The notes: generated by a model from the sequence alone, not told the origin. A stretch of 64,000 bases of DNA from Amycolatopsis sp. MtRt-6 (GCF_017308975.1 NZ_JADWPD010000024.1:1-64000), one strand, 5' to 3'. Shown: positions 53,248 through 62,107, numbered from the stretch's first letter. Numbers and translations: made by a program.

Positions 53248-53781
53248 ATGACCGATCACCTGACGCGGCACGACGCCGAGGACGAGCGTGACCTGACGGG
53301 GCGCGAGGCCGTCCACGAGGGCTATCGGGACGAGAGCGCCACGGAGGTTCCCGGCCAGGACCGGACCGGCGACGATCAGAGCCTGAGCACCGCCGACCTG
53401 GCCTCGGCCGGGCGGCAGGACGCCGACGACACCACCGGCACCACCGACACCACCACGCCCGCGGAGTCCGGCGGTGACGTGGAAACCCCGGCCGCATCGG
53501 GCGGGGACGTCGAGCCGCCGCCGCTGATCGACGAGGAGAAGGTCACCGGGTTCCGCGACCGCTGGCAGAACGTCCAGACCGGCTTCGTCGACGACCCGAA
53601 GCAGGCGGTCCGGCAGGCCGACGAGCTCGTCGCCGCCGTGATCAGCGCGCTGGCCACCACCTTCGCCGAGCACAAGAGCGAGCTGGAATCCCAGTGGCAG
53701 CAGGGCGAACCGGCCACCGAGGAGCTGCGGATCGCGCTGCGCCGCTACCGCTCGTTCTTCGACCAGCTCCTGCCCCGCTGA
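53248..53781 (+). CDS. soluble protein sharing the domain of the preceding gene
   Basis: The 177-residue protein has a disordered, acidic N-terminal half (about 1-95, with a Thr/Asp-rich stretch and twin SGGDVE motifs) and the domain RDRWQNVQTGFVDDPKQAVR to RRYRSFFDQLLPR. It starts 2 nt after the previous stop at ATG 53248 with GGAGG 10 nt before; TTG 53242 is also possible. The pair is evidently an operon of one membrane-anchored and one soluble member. Function unknown. Confidence 0.75.
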   Translation: MTDHLTRHDAEDERDLTGREAVHEGYRDESATEVPGQDRTGDDQSLSTADLASAGRQDADDTTGTTDTTTPAESGGDVETPAASGGDVEPPPLIDEEKVTGFRDRWQNVQTGFVDDPKQAVRQADELVAAVISALATTFAEHKSELESQWQQGEPATEELRIALRRYRSFFDQLLPR

Positions 53782-53852
53782 GCCGACGTCGTTTGCCGGC
53801 GGGCATGATCGGGTAGCACGCCGGGGAACTGTCAGCAACGGAAGGCAGCCGA

Positions 53853-54368
53853 ATGAACGTGGCCGATCTGCTCGTCGACGGGTTCGGCCGGGTCCGGGGC
53901 ACGGTGCACGCGGCGGTGGACGGACTCACCGCCGCGCAGCTCGGGACCCGGCCGGCCGACGGGGCCAACTCGATCGCCTGGCTGGTGTGGCACCTGACCC
54001 GGGTCCAGGACGACCACGTCGCCGACGTGGCCGGGACCGAGCAGGTGTGGACCGGCCAGGACTGGCTTTCCCGGTTCGGCCTCCCGTTCCCGGCCGGCGA
54101 CACCGGCTACGGCCACCGCCCGGCCGACGTCGAGGCGGTCCGCGTCGACGAGCCGGCCCTGCTCACCGGCTACTACGACGCCGTGCACGAGCAGACCGTC
54201 CGCTACGTCACCGGGCTAGACGAGAAGGCCCTCGATCGGATCGTCGACGAAGCCTGGGACCCGCCGGTCTCCCTGGGCGTCCGCCTGATCAGCGTCCTCG
54301 ACGACGACATCCAGCACGCCGGGCAGGCGATGTACGTCCGCGGTCTGCTGGAACGTCAGTCCGCGTAG
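53853..54368 (+). CDS. DinB-like (DUF664) mycothiol-transferase-type protein
   Basis: The 171-residue four-helix protein has the DinB metal histidines in WLVWHLTRVQDDHV and DDDIQHAGQAMYVRG. Actinobacterial members include mycothiol-dependent transferases and maleylpyruvate isomerase-like enzymes; activity here is not proven. ATG 53853 follows GGAAGG. Its tail overlaps soxR by 13 nt. Confidence 0.85.
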   Translation: MNVADLLVDGFGRVRGTVHAAVDGLTAAQLGTRPADGANSIAWLVWHLTRVQDDHVADVAGTEQVWTGQDWLSRFGLPFPAGDTGYGHRPADVEAVRVDEPALLTGYYDAVHEQTVRYVTGLDEKALDRIVDEAWDPPVSLGVRLISVLDDDIQHAGQAMYVRGLLERQSA

Positions 54369-54835
54369 CCGCCCCCGCGGTGGTCGGCGAGGCGCCGCGG
54401 CCCCGGGCCGTCGGCGCCGAGCCGGTCGCCGGGGTTGGCCAGCCGGCAGCGGGCCAGTGACATGCAGCCGCAGCCGATGCAGTTGTCCAGCTGGTCGCGC
54501 AGCTGTTCCAGCTGCCGGATCCGCGCGTTCAGGTCGTCCTGCCAGCACCGGGAGATCCGGGTCCAGTCGGCGCGGGTCGGCGTCCGGTCGTCGGGCAGCA
54601 GGGCCAGCACCTCCCGGATCTTCGCCAGCGGCATGCCGACCCGCTGGGACATCCGGACGAACGTCACGCGCCGCAGCGTGTCCCGGCCGTAGCGCCGCTG
54701 GTTGCCCGCGGTGCGGCGGCTGTGGATGAGGCCTTCGTCCTCGTAGAAGCGCAGGGCCGACGCGGGGACTCCGCTGCGCCGGGAAAGTTCGCCGACCGTC
54801 AGATCGGGAGGCGACTGGGCGGGGGCGTTCACCAT
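54356..54835 (-). CDS. soxR: redox-sensing MerR-family regulator SoxR
   Basis: The 159-residue protein has a MerR HTH (about residues 12-80: TVGELSRRSGVPASALRFYE, AGNQRRYGRDTLRRVTFV), a dimerisation helix and the SoxR [2Fe-2S] cysteines Cys119, Cys122, Cys124 and Cys130 in CIGCGCMSLARC. Oxidation by redox-active compounds turns it on. In actinobacteria SoxR controls a small set of reductases and exporters. The SoxR box at 54865-54886 lies between it and the FMN reductase, its clear target. Confidence 0.93.
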   Translation of the reverse strand: MVNAPAQSPPDLTVGELSRRSGVPASALRFYEDEGLIHSRRTAGNQRRYGRDTLRRVTFVRMSQRVGMPLAKIREVLALLPDDRTPTRADWTRISRCWQDDLNARIRQLEQLRDQLDNCIGCGCMSLARCRLANPGDRLGADGPGPRRLADHRGGGYAD

Positions 54836-54862
54836 GGTCCACACCCAATCACAACGGCACAC

Positions 54863-54893
54863 TTGACTTCAAGCAAACTTGAGGTCTCATCCT
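54863..54893 (+). promoter_or_regulatory. SoxR box within a 19-bp-spaced promoter
   Basis: GACTTCAAG (54865-54873) and CTTGAGGTC (54878-54886) form the SoxR-type palindrome. It sits between TTGACT (54863-54868) and CATCCT (54888-54893), whose 19-bp spacing is the long spacing that MerR/SoxR activators correct by untwisting DNA. Confidence 0.85.
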
Positions 54894-54933
54894 GATGCGG
54901 ACAGCAAGAACGCCTACGTGTCAAGGAGGAAGC

Positions 54934-55524
54934 GTGCCGGAAACACCGGTCCGGGTAGCGGTGATCGTGGGAAGTGTCCGGGAAGGACGGTTCGGCCCGG
55001 TGGTGGCGGACTGGCTGGCCGGCGTCGCGGACGGCCACGGCGGCTTCGAAACCGACGTCGTCGACCTCGCCGAAGCCGACCTTCCCCTGGCCATGCCGGC
55101 GTTCGGCGCCGCACCGTCGGCGGCGGTCGTCGCCGAAATCGCGAAGGTGGCGCCGCGGCTCGAAGCCGCCGACGCGTTCGTCGTGGTCACCCCGGAGTAC
55201 AACCACAGCTATCCGGCGTCGCTCAAGAACGCCATCGACTGGCACCGGCCCGAATGGCGGGCCAAGCCGGTCGCTTTCGTGTCCTACGGCGGGATTTCCG
55301 GCGGGCTGCGCGCGGTCGAGCACCTGCGGGCGGTCTTCGCGGAGCTCCACGCGGTGACCATCCGCGAGACGGTCTGCTTCCCCGGCGCCCAGGCGCGGTT
55401 CGGGGACGACGGCGTGCCGGCCGACGCCGGCTCGGACGTCGCGGCGAAGGCGATGCTCGACCAGCTGGGCTGGTGGGCGCGGGCGCTGACCGAGGCCCGG
55501 GCGGCACGGCCCTACCCCGGCTGA
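54934..55524 (+). CDS. NADPH-dependent FMN reductase
   Basis: The 196-residue flavodoxin-like protein (VRVAVIVGSVREGRFGPVVA, VTPEYNHSYPASLKNAIDW, AFVSYGGISGGLRAVEHLRA) belongs to the NADPH_FMN_RED family that reduces FMN or quinones. GTG 54934 follows AAGGAGGA at 54923-54930. The SoxR box directly upstream makes it a SoxR target, as such reductases are in Streptomyces. Confidence 0.9.
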   Translation: MPETPVRVAVIVGSVREGRFGPVVADWLAGVADGHGGFETDVVDLAEADLPLAMPAFGAAPSAAVVAEIAKVAPRLEAADAFVVVTPEYNHSYPASLKNAIDWHRPEWRAKPVAFVSYGGISGGLRAVEHLRAVFAELHAVTIRETVCFPGAQARFGDDGVPADAGSDVAAKAMLDQLGWWARALTEARAARPYPG

Positions 55525-55554
55525 GGCGGCAAGCCGGCATGTCGACACCGGCGC

Positions 55555-56040
55555 TCACACCTGGCACGCCTGGTACGGCAGCCGGAGGTCCGGACCGGAG
55601 ACGGCGATGGTGCTGTCGACGACGGTCGTGCCCTGGGTGGCCAGGGCCGCGAACGCGGTGCACACCAGCTGGTTGACGCCGAGGCCGGTGAGCGGCCGCA
55701 GCGGGAACGGGACGTTGATCGTCGCCGGCGAACCGGGGGTCAGGGTGACCGTGCCGGACTGGCGGGGCAGCGCCGTCCCGTACCCGTCGGCCCGCTCACC
55801 GGCGGTCGGTCCGTCCAGCAGCACCGTCAGCGCGGACTCGACGCCCACCACCCCGGCGGACGGCCGCACCACCGGGGTCACCCGGTCGGCGAGGACGAAG
55901 TAGAGGACCAGGTCGGTGCCGCGGCCCTCGGTCGCCGGGCTCCGCAGCGTCGGGGCCGGGCCGGCCGGGATCACCGGCGTCGGCTTGACCCCGCACGCGC
56001 TCACCAGCAGCAGCACCGCGCAGACGGCGAGCTTCTTCAC
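55555..56040 (-). CDS. GerMN-like lipoprotein
   Basis: The 161-residue protein has a lipoprotein signal with lipobox VSAC (Cys16), so it is anchored outside the membrane. The rest resembles the GerMN/sporulation-spore germination domain (LYFVLADRVTPVVR, ALTVLLDGPTAGERADGYGT, NQLVCTAFAAL). It follows the histidine kinase gene with a 4-nt overlap, as CseA-like lipoproteins do beside CseB/CseC. It may bind a wall or envelope signal for the kinase (inference). Confidence 0.83.
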   Translation of the reverse strand: MKKLAVCAVLLLVSACGVKPTPVIPAGPAPTLRSPATEGRGTDLVLYFVLADRVTPVVRPSAGVVGVESALTVLLDGPTAGERADGYGTALPRQSGTVTLTPGSPATINVPFPLRPLTGLGVNQLVCTAFAALATQGTTVVDSTIAVSGPDLRLPYQACQV

Positions 56041-57446
56041 CGCGCCTCCCGGGGCAGGCGCAGCTCGAACCGGGCGCCGGTGCCGGTGTTGGCCGCGACG
56101 ATGTCGCCGCCGTGGAGCCGCGCGTTTTCCCGGGCGATGGAGAGCCCGAGGCCACTGCCCTCGGACCGGGCGCGGGCGGTGTCGGCCTTGGTGAAGCGGT
56201 CGAAGACCCGCGGCAGCACGTCGGCGGGGATGCCCGGCCCGTGGTCGGTGACGGTCAGCACGACGTCACCGCCGTCCGCCCGCAGCACCACCTCGACCGG
56301 CGGCGCGCCGTGCCGCAGCGCGTTGCCGACCAGGTTCGCCACGACGATGTCGAGCCGCCGCCGGTCGAGCCGCGCCGTGATCCCCGGCGGCAGGTCGGCG
56401 GCCAGGTCGGCCCCGGGTTCCCAGCCCCGTGCGGCGAGGGTGTCGGTGATCGCGGTGGCGACGTCCAGCTCCTCCCGGCGCAGCTCCGCCCGCCCGGCGT
56501 CGAACCGGGAGATCTCGATCAGGTCCTGCACCAGCCGGGTCAGCCGCCGCGTCTCGGCCGACACCAGCCGGGCCGCGACCGCGGTGTCCGGCGGCAGCTG
56601 CTCGGCGTCCTCGTCGAGGACGTCGGTGACCGCGTTCATCGCCGCCAGCGGGGTGCGCAGCTCGTGGGAGACGTCGGCGACGAACCGCCGCGCGTCGGCT
56701 TCCATCGCGCGCAGGGTGCCCACCGTGCGCTCCAGCTCCGCGGCGGTCTGGTTGAACGTCGTGACCAGCTGCGCGAGCTCGTCGGACCCCTTCGCGCGCA
56801 ACCGCACGTCCAGCCGTCCGCGGCCGAGCTGGCTCGCCGCGGTGTTCAACGCGCGCACCGGCCGCAGCACCTGCCGGGCCGCGAGCAGCGCGACCCCCAC
56901 CGCGAACGGCAGCGCGAGCGCGGAGAACAGGAAGGCGTAGCGGGCCAGCTCGTCGATTGCTTCCTGCTGGTCGGTCAGCCGGGTCATCGCGTAGACCTCG
57001 AGGCCGCTCGGCCGCCCGCTGCCGGTCTGCACCGGGACGCCGACGAAGAAGAGCGGGGAGCCGCTGACGTCGACGCGCTGGAACTGGATGTTGGTGCTGG
57101 TGGCCACGGCCTGGCGCAGGTCGGCCGGCACGTCGTCGATCGACAGGCCCGACGTCGCGTGCAGGTCGCGGTAGACGACGAGCGCGTTGCTGGACTCGAG
57201 CGTCGCCGCGAAGGCGTCGAGCGAGGCCTGCGACGGTGGCAGCGACAGGGTGGGCAGGTACGTCACGATCTGCTCGCGCAGCTTCAGCATGGTCTGGTCC
57301 TGGACGCCGCCCAGGATGGCCCGGCGCGCGAAGACGTAGCTCGCGCCGGCCGCGGTGGTGGCGCCGAGGATCATGATGACCGCGAAGGCGGCGACCAGCC
57401 GCGGCCGCAGCCCGGCGAGCCACGACCACGGCCGCGGTGCCGTCAC
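56037..57446 (-). CDS. two-component sensor histidine kinase
   Basis: The 469-residue kinase has two membrane helices (about 16-38 and 170-190) around an extracytoplasmic sensor of about 130 residues, then HAMP (about 190-245), HisKA with phospho-acceptor His261 in FVADVSHELRTPLAAM, and HATPase_c (N box NLVGNALRHG, G1 DHGPGIP, G2 GSGLGLSI). GTG 57446 overlaps the regulator's stop. With the lipoprotein gene behind it, the set looks like a Cse-type envelope-stress system, from layout and general likeness only. Confidence 0.9.
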   Translation of the reverse strand: MTAPRPWSWLAGLRPRLVAAFAVIMILGATTAAGASYVFARRAILGGVQDQTMLKLREQIVTYLPTLSLPPSQASLDAFAATLESSNALVVYRDLHATSGLSIDDVPADLRQAVATSTNIQFQRVDVSGSPLFFVGVPVQTGSGRPSGLEVYAMTRLTDQQEAIDELARYAFLFSALALPFAVGVALLAARQVLRPVRALNTAASQLGRGRLDVRLRAKGSDELAQLVTTFNQTAAELERTVGTLRAMEADARRFVADVSHELRTPLAAMNAVTDVLDEDAEQLPPDTAVAARLVSAETRRLTRLVQDLIEISRFDAGRAELRREELDVATAITDTLAARGWEPGADLAADLPPGITARLDRRRLDIVVANLVGNALRHGAPPVEVVLRADGGDVVLTVTDHGPGIPADVLPRVFDRFTKADTARARSEGSGLGLSIARENARLHGGDIVAANTGTGARFELRLPREAR

Positions 57447-58132
57447 GACCGGCCGAACCGGTAGCCGAACCCGCGGACCGTCTGCACGTACTCCGGCTTC
57501 GCCGGGACGTCCTCGATCTTCGCGCGCAGCCGCTGCACGCACGCGTCGACGAGCCGGGAGTCGCCGAGGTAGTCGTGGTCCCACACGGCGGACAGGATCT
57601 GCTGGCGGCTGTACACCTGCCCGGGCGTGCGCGAGAGCTCCAGCAGCAGCTTCAGCTCGGTCGGGGTCAGCGACACCGTTTCGCCGTGCTTGGTGACCTC
57701 GAGCGCGGCCCGGTCGATCACCAGGTCGCCGTGGCGTTCCCCGGCGGTGGCCGGCGCGCCCGGCCGGTCGGTGACCGTCCGGCGCAGGACCGCCCGGATC
57801 CGCGCGTCCAGCACGCGCGGCTCGACGGGCTTCGCGACGTAGTCGTCCGCGCCCGCTTCGAGGCCGGCCACGACGTCGAAGTCGTCGCTGCGCGCGGTGA
57901 GCATGATGATCGGGACCGGGCCGGACGCCCGCATCCGGCGGCAGGTCTCGAAGCCGTCCATGCCGGGGAGCATCAGGTCGAGCACGACGATGTCGGGCCG
58001 GTGCTGCACGAGCACCTCGATGCCGAGCTCGCCCGATTCCGCGGTGCGCACCACGTGTCCCTGCCGGCGCAGGGCCAGTTGCAGTCCTTCCCGCACCGCC
58101 GCGTCGTCTTCCACCACCAGTACCTCGGCCAC
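57443..58132 (-). CDS. OmpR-family response regulator
   Basis: The 229-residue protein has a receiver domain with acidic pocket Glu8-Asp9-Asp10, phosphorylation site Asp52 (VVLDLMLPGMDGF) and KPVE near 102, then a winged helix (about 130-225: LTPTELKLLLELSRTPGQVY, RLVDACVQRLRAKIED). GTG 58132 is chosen because AATAAT on the minus strand (58144-58139) ends six bases before it; ATG 58162 would place that box inside the gene. First gene of a three-gene operon with kinase and lipoprotein. Confidence 0.92.
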   Translation of the reverse strand: MAEVLVVEDDAAVREGLQLALRRQGHVVRTAESGELGIEVLVQHRPDIVVLDLMLPGMDGFETCRRMRASGPVPIIMLTARSDDFDVVAGLEAGADDYVAKPVEPRVLDARIRAVLRRTVTDRPGAPATAGERHGDLVIDRAALEVTKHGETVSLTPTELKLLLELSRTPGQVYSRQQILSAVWDHDYLGDSRLVDACVQRLRAKIEDVPAKPEYVQTVRGFGYRFGRS

Positions 58133-58242
58133 GGCGCCATTATTCGGAAAAGCGCACGTCATGGCGACCCGGGCGGATCTTGTAGCAAAACCATGACATC
58201 ACGCTGACGGGATCTCGAAAAGCGCGTTCCAGACTCGGGGAC

Positions 58243-59145
58243 ATGGCAGTGATCCTCACCGACGCACCTTCCGCGACCCGCCCGGCCGGCCCCGCGCTCG
58301 TGACCCGGGCCGTGTCCCGCACAGCCGTCCTGGCGGCGGGCGCGGCCGGGTTCGCCCTCGCGTTCGTCGCGGCCTACCTGCTCTTCGTCCGCACGGAGGC
58401 CGGCCGCGGCGTCGAGAACGGCGTCGTCCGCAGCGCCCAGTCCGCGGGAACCACGGTGGACTGGGCGGACCCGCTGCGGCAGGCCGACCTGGTGGTCCTG
58501 CTCGGCGGCGTGGCGGTCCTGATCGTGGCGATCTCGGTGGTGCGCAGGCGGCTGGCCCTCGGGGTGCAGGCGCTGGTGCTGCTGGCCGCGCCGCTGGTGG
58601 TCGCGCAGCTGCTCAAGCTGTACGTCCTGGAGCGCCCGAACACCGGCGACGGCCTCGGCGTGGCGAGCCACAACAGCTTCCCGAGCGGGCACGTCAGCGC
58701 GGCGATGGCCGTGCTCGTGGCGCTCGCGATCGTCCTGCCCCGCAGGTTCCGGCTGCCGGCCATGGTGGCGGGCAGTGTCGGCGTCGCCTGGGTCTCGGCC
58801 GCGGCCGTGGCACTGGGCTGGCACCGGTTGAGCGACACCGTCGGCGGCTGCTTGCTGGTCGCCGCGGTCACCTGCGCCGGGGCGGCGGTGGTGTCCGCCC
58901 GCCGCCCCGACGGTGACCGGGTGCCGCTGGTGCCGGTGCTGACGGGCTTCCTGGCACCGTCGGCACTGGTCCTGGCCGGGTACGCGGTGCTGGCGACGGC
59001 GACGTCGGGCGCGGCCCAGTTCGTGGCCGCCATGGTCCTGGCGGCGCTGTCGGCGATGGCGGTGGTGCTGCTGCTGACGGGCCCGCTGCGCCGGGTCGCC
59101 TTCGACCCGGCGGAGACCCGCGTCCGCCGCCTCCGCCGACGGTGA
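58243..59145 (+). CDS. PAP2-family membrane phosphatase
   Basis: The 300-residue protein has about six to eight membrane helices and the acid phosphatase signature in order: KLYVLERP (KxxxxxxRP), SFPSGHVSAAMA (PSGH) and GWHRLSDTVGG (xHxxxD). These enzymes remove phosphate from lipids such as undecaprenyl pyrophosphate or phosphatidate at the membrane. It is divergent from the response regulator gene, about 110 bp apart. Confidence 0.88.
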   Translation: MAVILTDAPSATRPAGPALVTRAVSRTAVLAAGAAGFALAFVAAYLLFVRTEAGRGVENGVVRSAQSAGTTVDWADPLRQADLVVLLGGVAVLIVAISVVRRRLALGVQALVLLAAPLVVAQLLKLYVLERPNTGDGLGVASHNSFPSGHVSAAMAVLVALAIVLPRRFRLPAMVAGSVGVAWVSAAAVALGWHRLSDTVGGCLLVAAVTCAGAAVVSARRPDGDRVPLVPVLTGFLAPSALVLAGYAVLATATSGAAQFVAAMVLAALSAMAVVLLLTGPLRRVAFDPAETRVRRLRRR

Positions 59146-59208
59146 TCGGGCCAGTTTCCGGGGATTGGCCCGCGACACCGGGACGTCACCGCGCCTAGCG
59201 TCGGCGCA

Positions 59209-60594
59209 ATGGACCCGAGGCTCGCCGATGACCTGCACGCCCTGCCCGATCTCCTCGACGCCGCGAGCAAACTCGCGGCCGAGGCGCTCGCCGGGCTGGA
59301 CGAGCGCGCGGCCGCCGTCCCGCCCGTCGCCGTCGATCCGGCGCCGCTGCCGCTCGACGGCACCGGCGCGCGCGGTGCGCTGGCCGAGTTCGCGCGGCGC
59401 TGGGAACCCGGGTTCGCCGCCGGTGCCGGGCCGCGGTACCTCGGTTTCGTGACCGGGGGCGCCACCCCGGCTTCGCTGGCCGGCGACTGGCTCACCGCCG
59501 CCTACGACCAGAATCCGGCCAGTGGGATGGACTCCTCGGCGCAGGACCTCGAGCGCGAGACCGTCGGGTGGCTTGCCGAGCTGTTCGGGCTGGGCCCGGG
59601 GTTCTCCGGCGCGTTCGTCACCGGCGCCACGATGTCCACGGTGACCGGCCTGGCCATCGCCCGCGAGTGGCTCGGCGAACGCGCCGGCGTGACGGTCTCC
59701 GCCGAGGGTGCCGCCGCGCTCGGTCCCGTCACCGTCCTGTCCGGCTCGCCGCACTCGAGCGTGGTGAAGGCGTTGTCGTTCCTCGGGATGGGCCGCTCCG
59801 CGCTGCGGAAGGTGCCGGTGCTCCCGGGCCGCGAAGCCGTCGACGTCGCGAAGCTCGCCGAAGCACTCGAGACGCTCGACGGCCCGGCCGTCGTCGTCGC
59901 GAACGCGGGGACCGTCAACACCGTCGACTTCGACGACCTGCGCGCGATCGCCGAACTCAAGCGGCGGTACGGCTTCTGGCTGCACGTCGACGCCGCGTTC
60001 GGCGGGTTCGCCGCGCTGGCCCCGGACCACGCGGCGCTCACCGCGGGCCTCGACCAGGCCGACTCGGTGGTCGTCGACCTGCACAAGTGGCTCAACGTGC
60101 CCTACGACTCGGCCGTCCAGTTCACCCGCCGCCGCGACCTGCAGCTGCGCGTGTTCGCCAACGACGCGGCCTACCTCGGCGAAATCGGCGAGACCCCGGA
60201 CTTCCTGCACCTGACGCCGGAGAACTCCCGGCGGCTGCGTGCGCTCCCGGCCTGGTTCTCGCTCGTGGCGTACGGCCGCACGGGCCACCGCGAGATCGTC
60301 GAGCGCTGCGTCCGGCTGGCCCGCGACCTCGGCACGCGGATCGACGGCTCGCCGCACTGGCACCTGCTCGCCCCGGTGCGGCTCAACGTCGTCTGCTTCA
60401 CCCCGGCCGGAGACGTGACGCAGGCGCGGATCGACGCGCTCGTGCGCGCGATCGCCGAGGACGGAACCACCTTCCTCACCCCGACGGTGTACGACGGACG
60501 GCCGGCGTTGCGTGCCGCCTTCAGCAACTGGCGGACCACCGAGGCCGACGTCGACCGGGTGTTCGCCGTGCTGGAGCGCCTGGTCAGGACGTGA
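59209..60594 (+). CDS. PLP-dependent group II decarboxylase-like enzyme
   Basis: The 461-residue protein has the pyridoxal-dependent decarboxylase fold: GFVTGGATPASLAGDW, SSAQDLERETVGWL, HVDAAFGGFAAL and the Schiff-base lysine Lys293 in VVDLHKWLNVPYDSA. It is related to aromatic amino acid, glutamate and tyrosine decarboxylases; the substrate is not clear. TAGCGT at 59196-59201 ends seven bases before ATG 59209 (leaderless). It overlaps the secreted protease gene by 11 nt. Confidence 0.85.
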   Translation: MDPRLADDLHALPDLLDAASKLAAEALAGLDERAAAVPPVAVDPAPLPLDGTGARGALAEFARRWEPGFAAGAGPRYLGFVTGGATPASLAGDWLTAAYDQNPASGMDSSAQDLERETVGWLAELFGLGPGFSGAFVTGATMSTVTGLAIAREWLGERAGVTVSAEGAAALGPVTVLSGSPHSSVVKALSFLGMGRSALRKVPVLPGREAVDVAKLAEALETLDGPAVVVANAGTVNTVDFDDLRAIAELKRRYGFWLHVDAAFGGFAALAPDHAALTAGLDQADSVVVDLHKWLNVPYDSAVQFTRRRDLQLRVFANDAAYLGEIGETPDFLHLTPENSRRLRALPAWFSLVAYGRTGHREIVERCVRLARDLGTRIDGSPHWHLLAPVRLNVVCFTPAGDVTQARIDALVRAIAEDGTTFLTPTVYDGRPALRAAFSNWRTTEADVDRVFAVLERLVRT

Positions 60595-62107
60595 GCGCGC
60601 AGCCGGGCCGGGACAGGTCGACCTTCGACCCCGGGACGACGCAGGCCGCGATGCCCGCCACCTGCTGGCCGTAACCCCGCCCTCGCACGGACGTCACGGT
60701 CCCGGCCGAGTCGACCTCGCACGGGTTGTTCGCCGAGCACTGCTCGCCGGAGTCGTTGTGGGTGTTGTGGATCCCGACGACGGTGCTGCCGTCGGGTGCC
60801 AGCAGGGCGGCGCCGGACGTGCCGTGCCACGGCGCGCAGTCCGGGGTGGACGCGTAGCGGATCGAGTCGTGCTGCTCGTACCCGCCTTCCCGCAGGTGCG
60901 GGACCACCGCCTCGGCGGCGCAGTGCAGCCGCGTGCTCGTGGCGGCCAGGGTCACGGCGTCCCCGGCGCGCACCGGGGTGGACGTCAGCCGGAAGACCTT
61001 CGCCGAGCGCAGCTGCGCGTACGTCTTGTCCAGGCGGTAGAGCGCGATGTCGGTGCCGGTCAACGTGGCGTACAGGAGGCGGTTCGCGCGGGCGGTCGCG
61101 CGCGGGTAGCCCTGCGGGTCGGCGATCGGCGCCGGGAAGTCGGCGGGCTGATTCACCAACGCCGCACCCGGTGCGGGCCATGGTCCTTGGACGCAGTGGC
61201 CGTTCGTCAGCAGCAGCGCGGGGTCGTGCGGCCGGGACACCGGAGTGCTGACCACCGAGCCCACGCAGCCGTTCAGGTCCACCGCGCCTTCGACGTCCGG
61301 GATGACGTCGTCGGGCGGCACGGCCGTGCCGCTGATGATGCCCCGGATCCAGTCCGCGTGCCGGGTGACATCGGTGTACAACGTCGGGGCCTGGTCCCCG
61401 GCCGGGCCGCTGACCACACCGGCCAAGGCCCACCGGTCGCCGTCGCGGACCAGCGCCGGGCCGCCGGAGTCCATGTTGCCGGCGGCGACGCTCCCGTCCT
61501 GGCTGCCGACGCAGAGTTCGCCGGGCGAGGCCACCGGACACACCGAAATCGGCTGCACCACGGTGTCGGCTTCGCGCAGCCGGGTCGGGAAGCACGCCGG
61601 GTTCGTGCTGTCCGCGCAGCTCATTCCCCAGCCGAGGATGCGCACCGGGGTGCCGTCCGCCGGCGTCGTCCGCGCGATCGGCACCGGGCGCGCCCGCACC
61701 GGGGTCCGCAGGTGCAGCAGTGCGAGGTCCCTGCCCCAGAACCCGCCGTCGTCGGCGCTGGTCGCGAGCCGGTAGTAGTGATCGACCTCGGCGACCTCGC
61801 CGCCGGCGGTCGTGTCGAGCGAGCCGACGCGGACCTGCCAGCCCCGCGGAACGCCGGTCCGCGCACCGGTCGGGTTCCGGCCCGCGCAGTGACTGGCGGT
61901 CAGAACCCATTGCGGCGCCAGGACTTCCACCCCGCACCCGTGCCCGTCCGGACGTGGCGGACGCGGGAAGGCCGGCTGGAACGAGCCCATGAAGGAGTAG
62001 GCCTTCGTCGACTCGGTGCCGCCGAGGACGGCCCGCGCCGGGGCGGCGACGGTCAACGGGGCGGCCAGGACGAGCAGGGCACCGATCAGCAGAGATCGAC
62101 TTCGCAT
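60584..62107 (-). CDS. secreted protein with two serine-protease domains
   Basis: The 507-residue protein has a signal peptide ending AAPARA (about residue 26). Domain 1 (about 27-260) is a trypsin-like S1 protease with His73 (LTASHC), Asp126 (GRDLALLHL) and Ser213 (GNMDSGGPAL). Domain 2 (about 270-500) is a second chymotrypsin-fold protease with His303 (LLLTNGHC), Asp352 (GTDIALYRL) and Ser430 (WHGTSGAALL). Both catalytic triads are complete. Many cysteines suggest disulfides outside the cell. Substrates are unknown. Confidence 0.87.
   Translation of the reverse strand: MRSRSLLIGALLVLAAPLTVAAPARAVLGGTESTKAYSFMGSFQPAFPRPPRPDGHGCGVEVLAPQWVLTASHCAGRNPTGARTGVPRGWQVRVGSLDTTAGGEVAEVDHYYRLATSADDGGFWGRDLALLHLRTPVRARPVPIARTTPADGTPVRILGWGMSCADSTNPACFPTRLREADTVVQPISVCPVASPGELCVGSQDGSVAAGNMDSGGPALVRDGDRWALAGVVSGPAGDQAPTLYTDVTRHADWIRGIISGTAVPPDDVIPDVEGAVDLNGCVGSVVSTPVSRPHDPALLLTNGHCVQGPWPAPGAALVNQPADFPAPIADPQGYPRATARANRLLYATLTGTDIALYRLDKTYAQLRSAKVFRLTSTPVRAGDAVTLAATSTRLHCAAEAVVPHLREGGYEQHDSIRYASTPDCAPWHGTSGAALLAPDGSTVVGIHNTHNDSGEQCSANNPCEVDSAGTVTSVRGRGYGQQVAGIAACVVPGSKVDLSRPGCALTS

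Noticed and set aside
58133..58162. Response regulator start at ATG 58162
   Set aside because: It adds ten residues before the receiver strand and would place the likely -10 box AATAAT inside the gene; GTG 58132 is preferred, though not proven.
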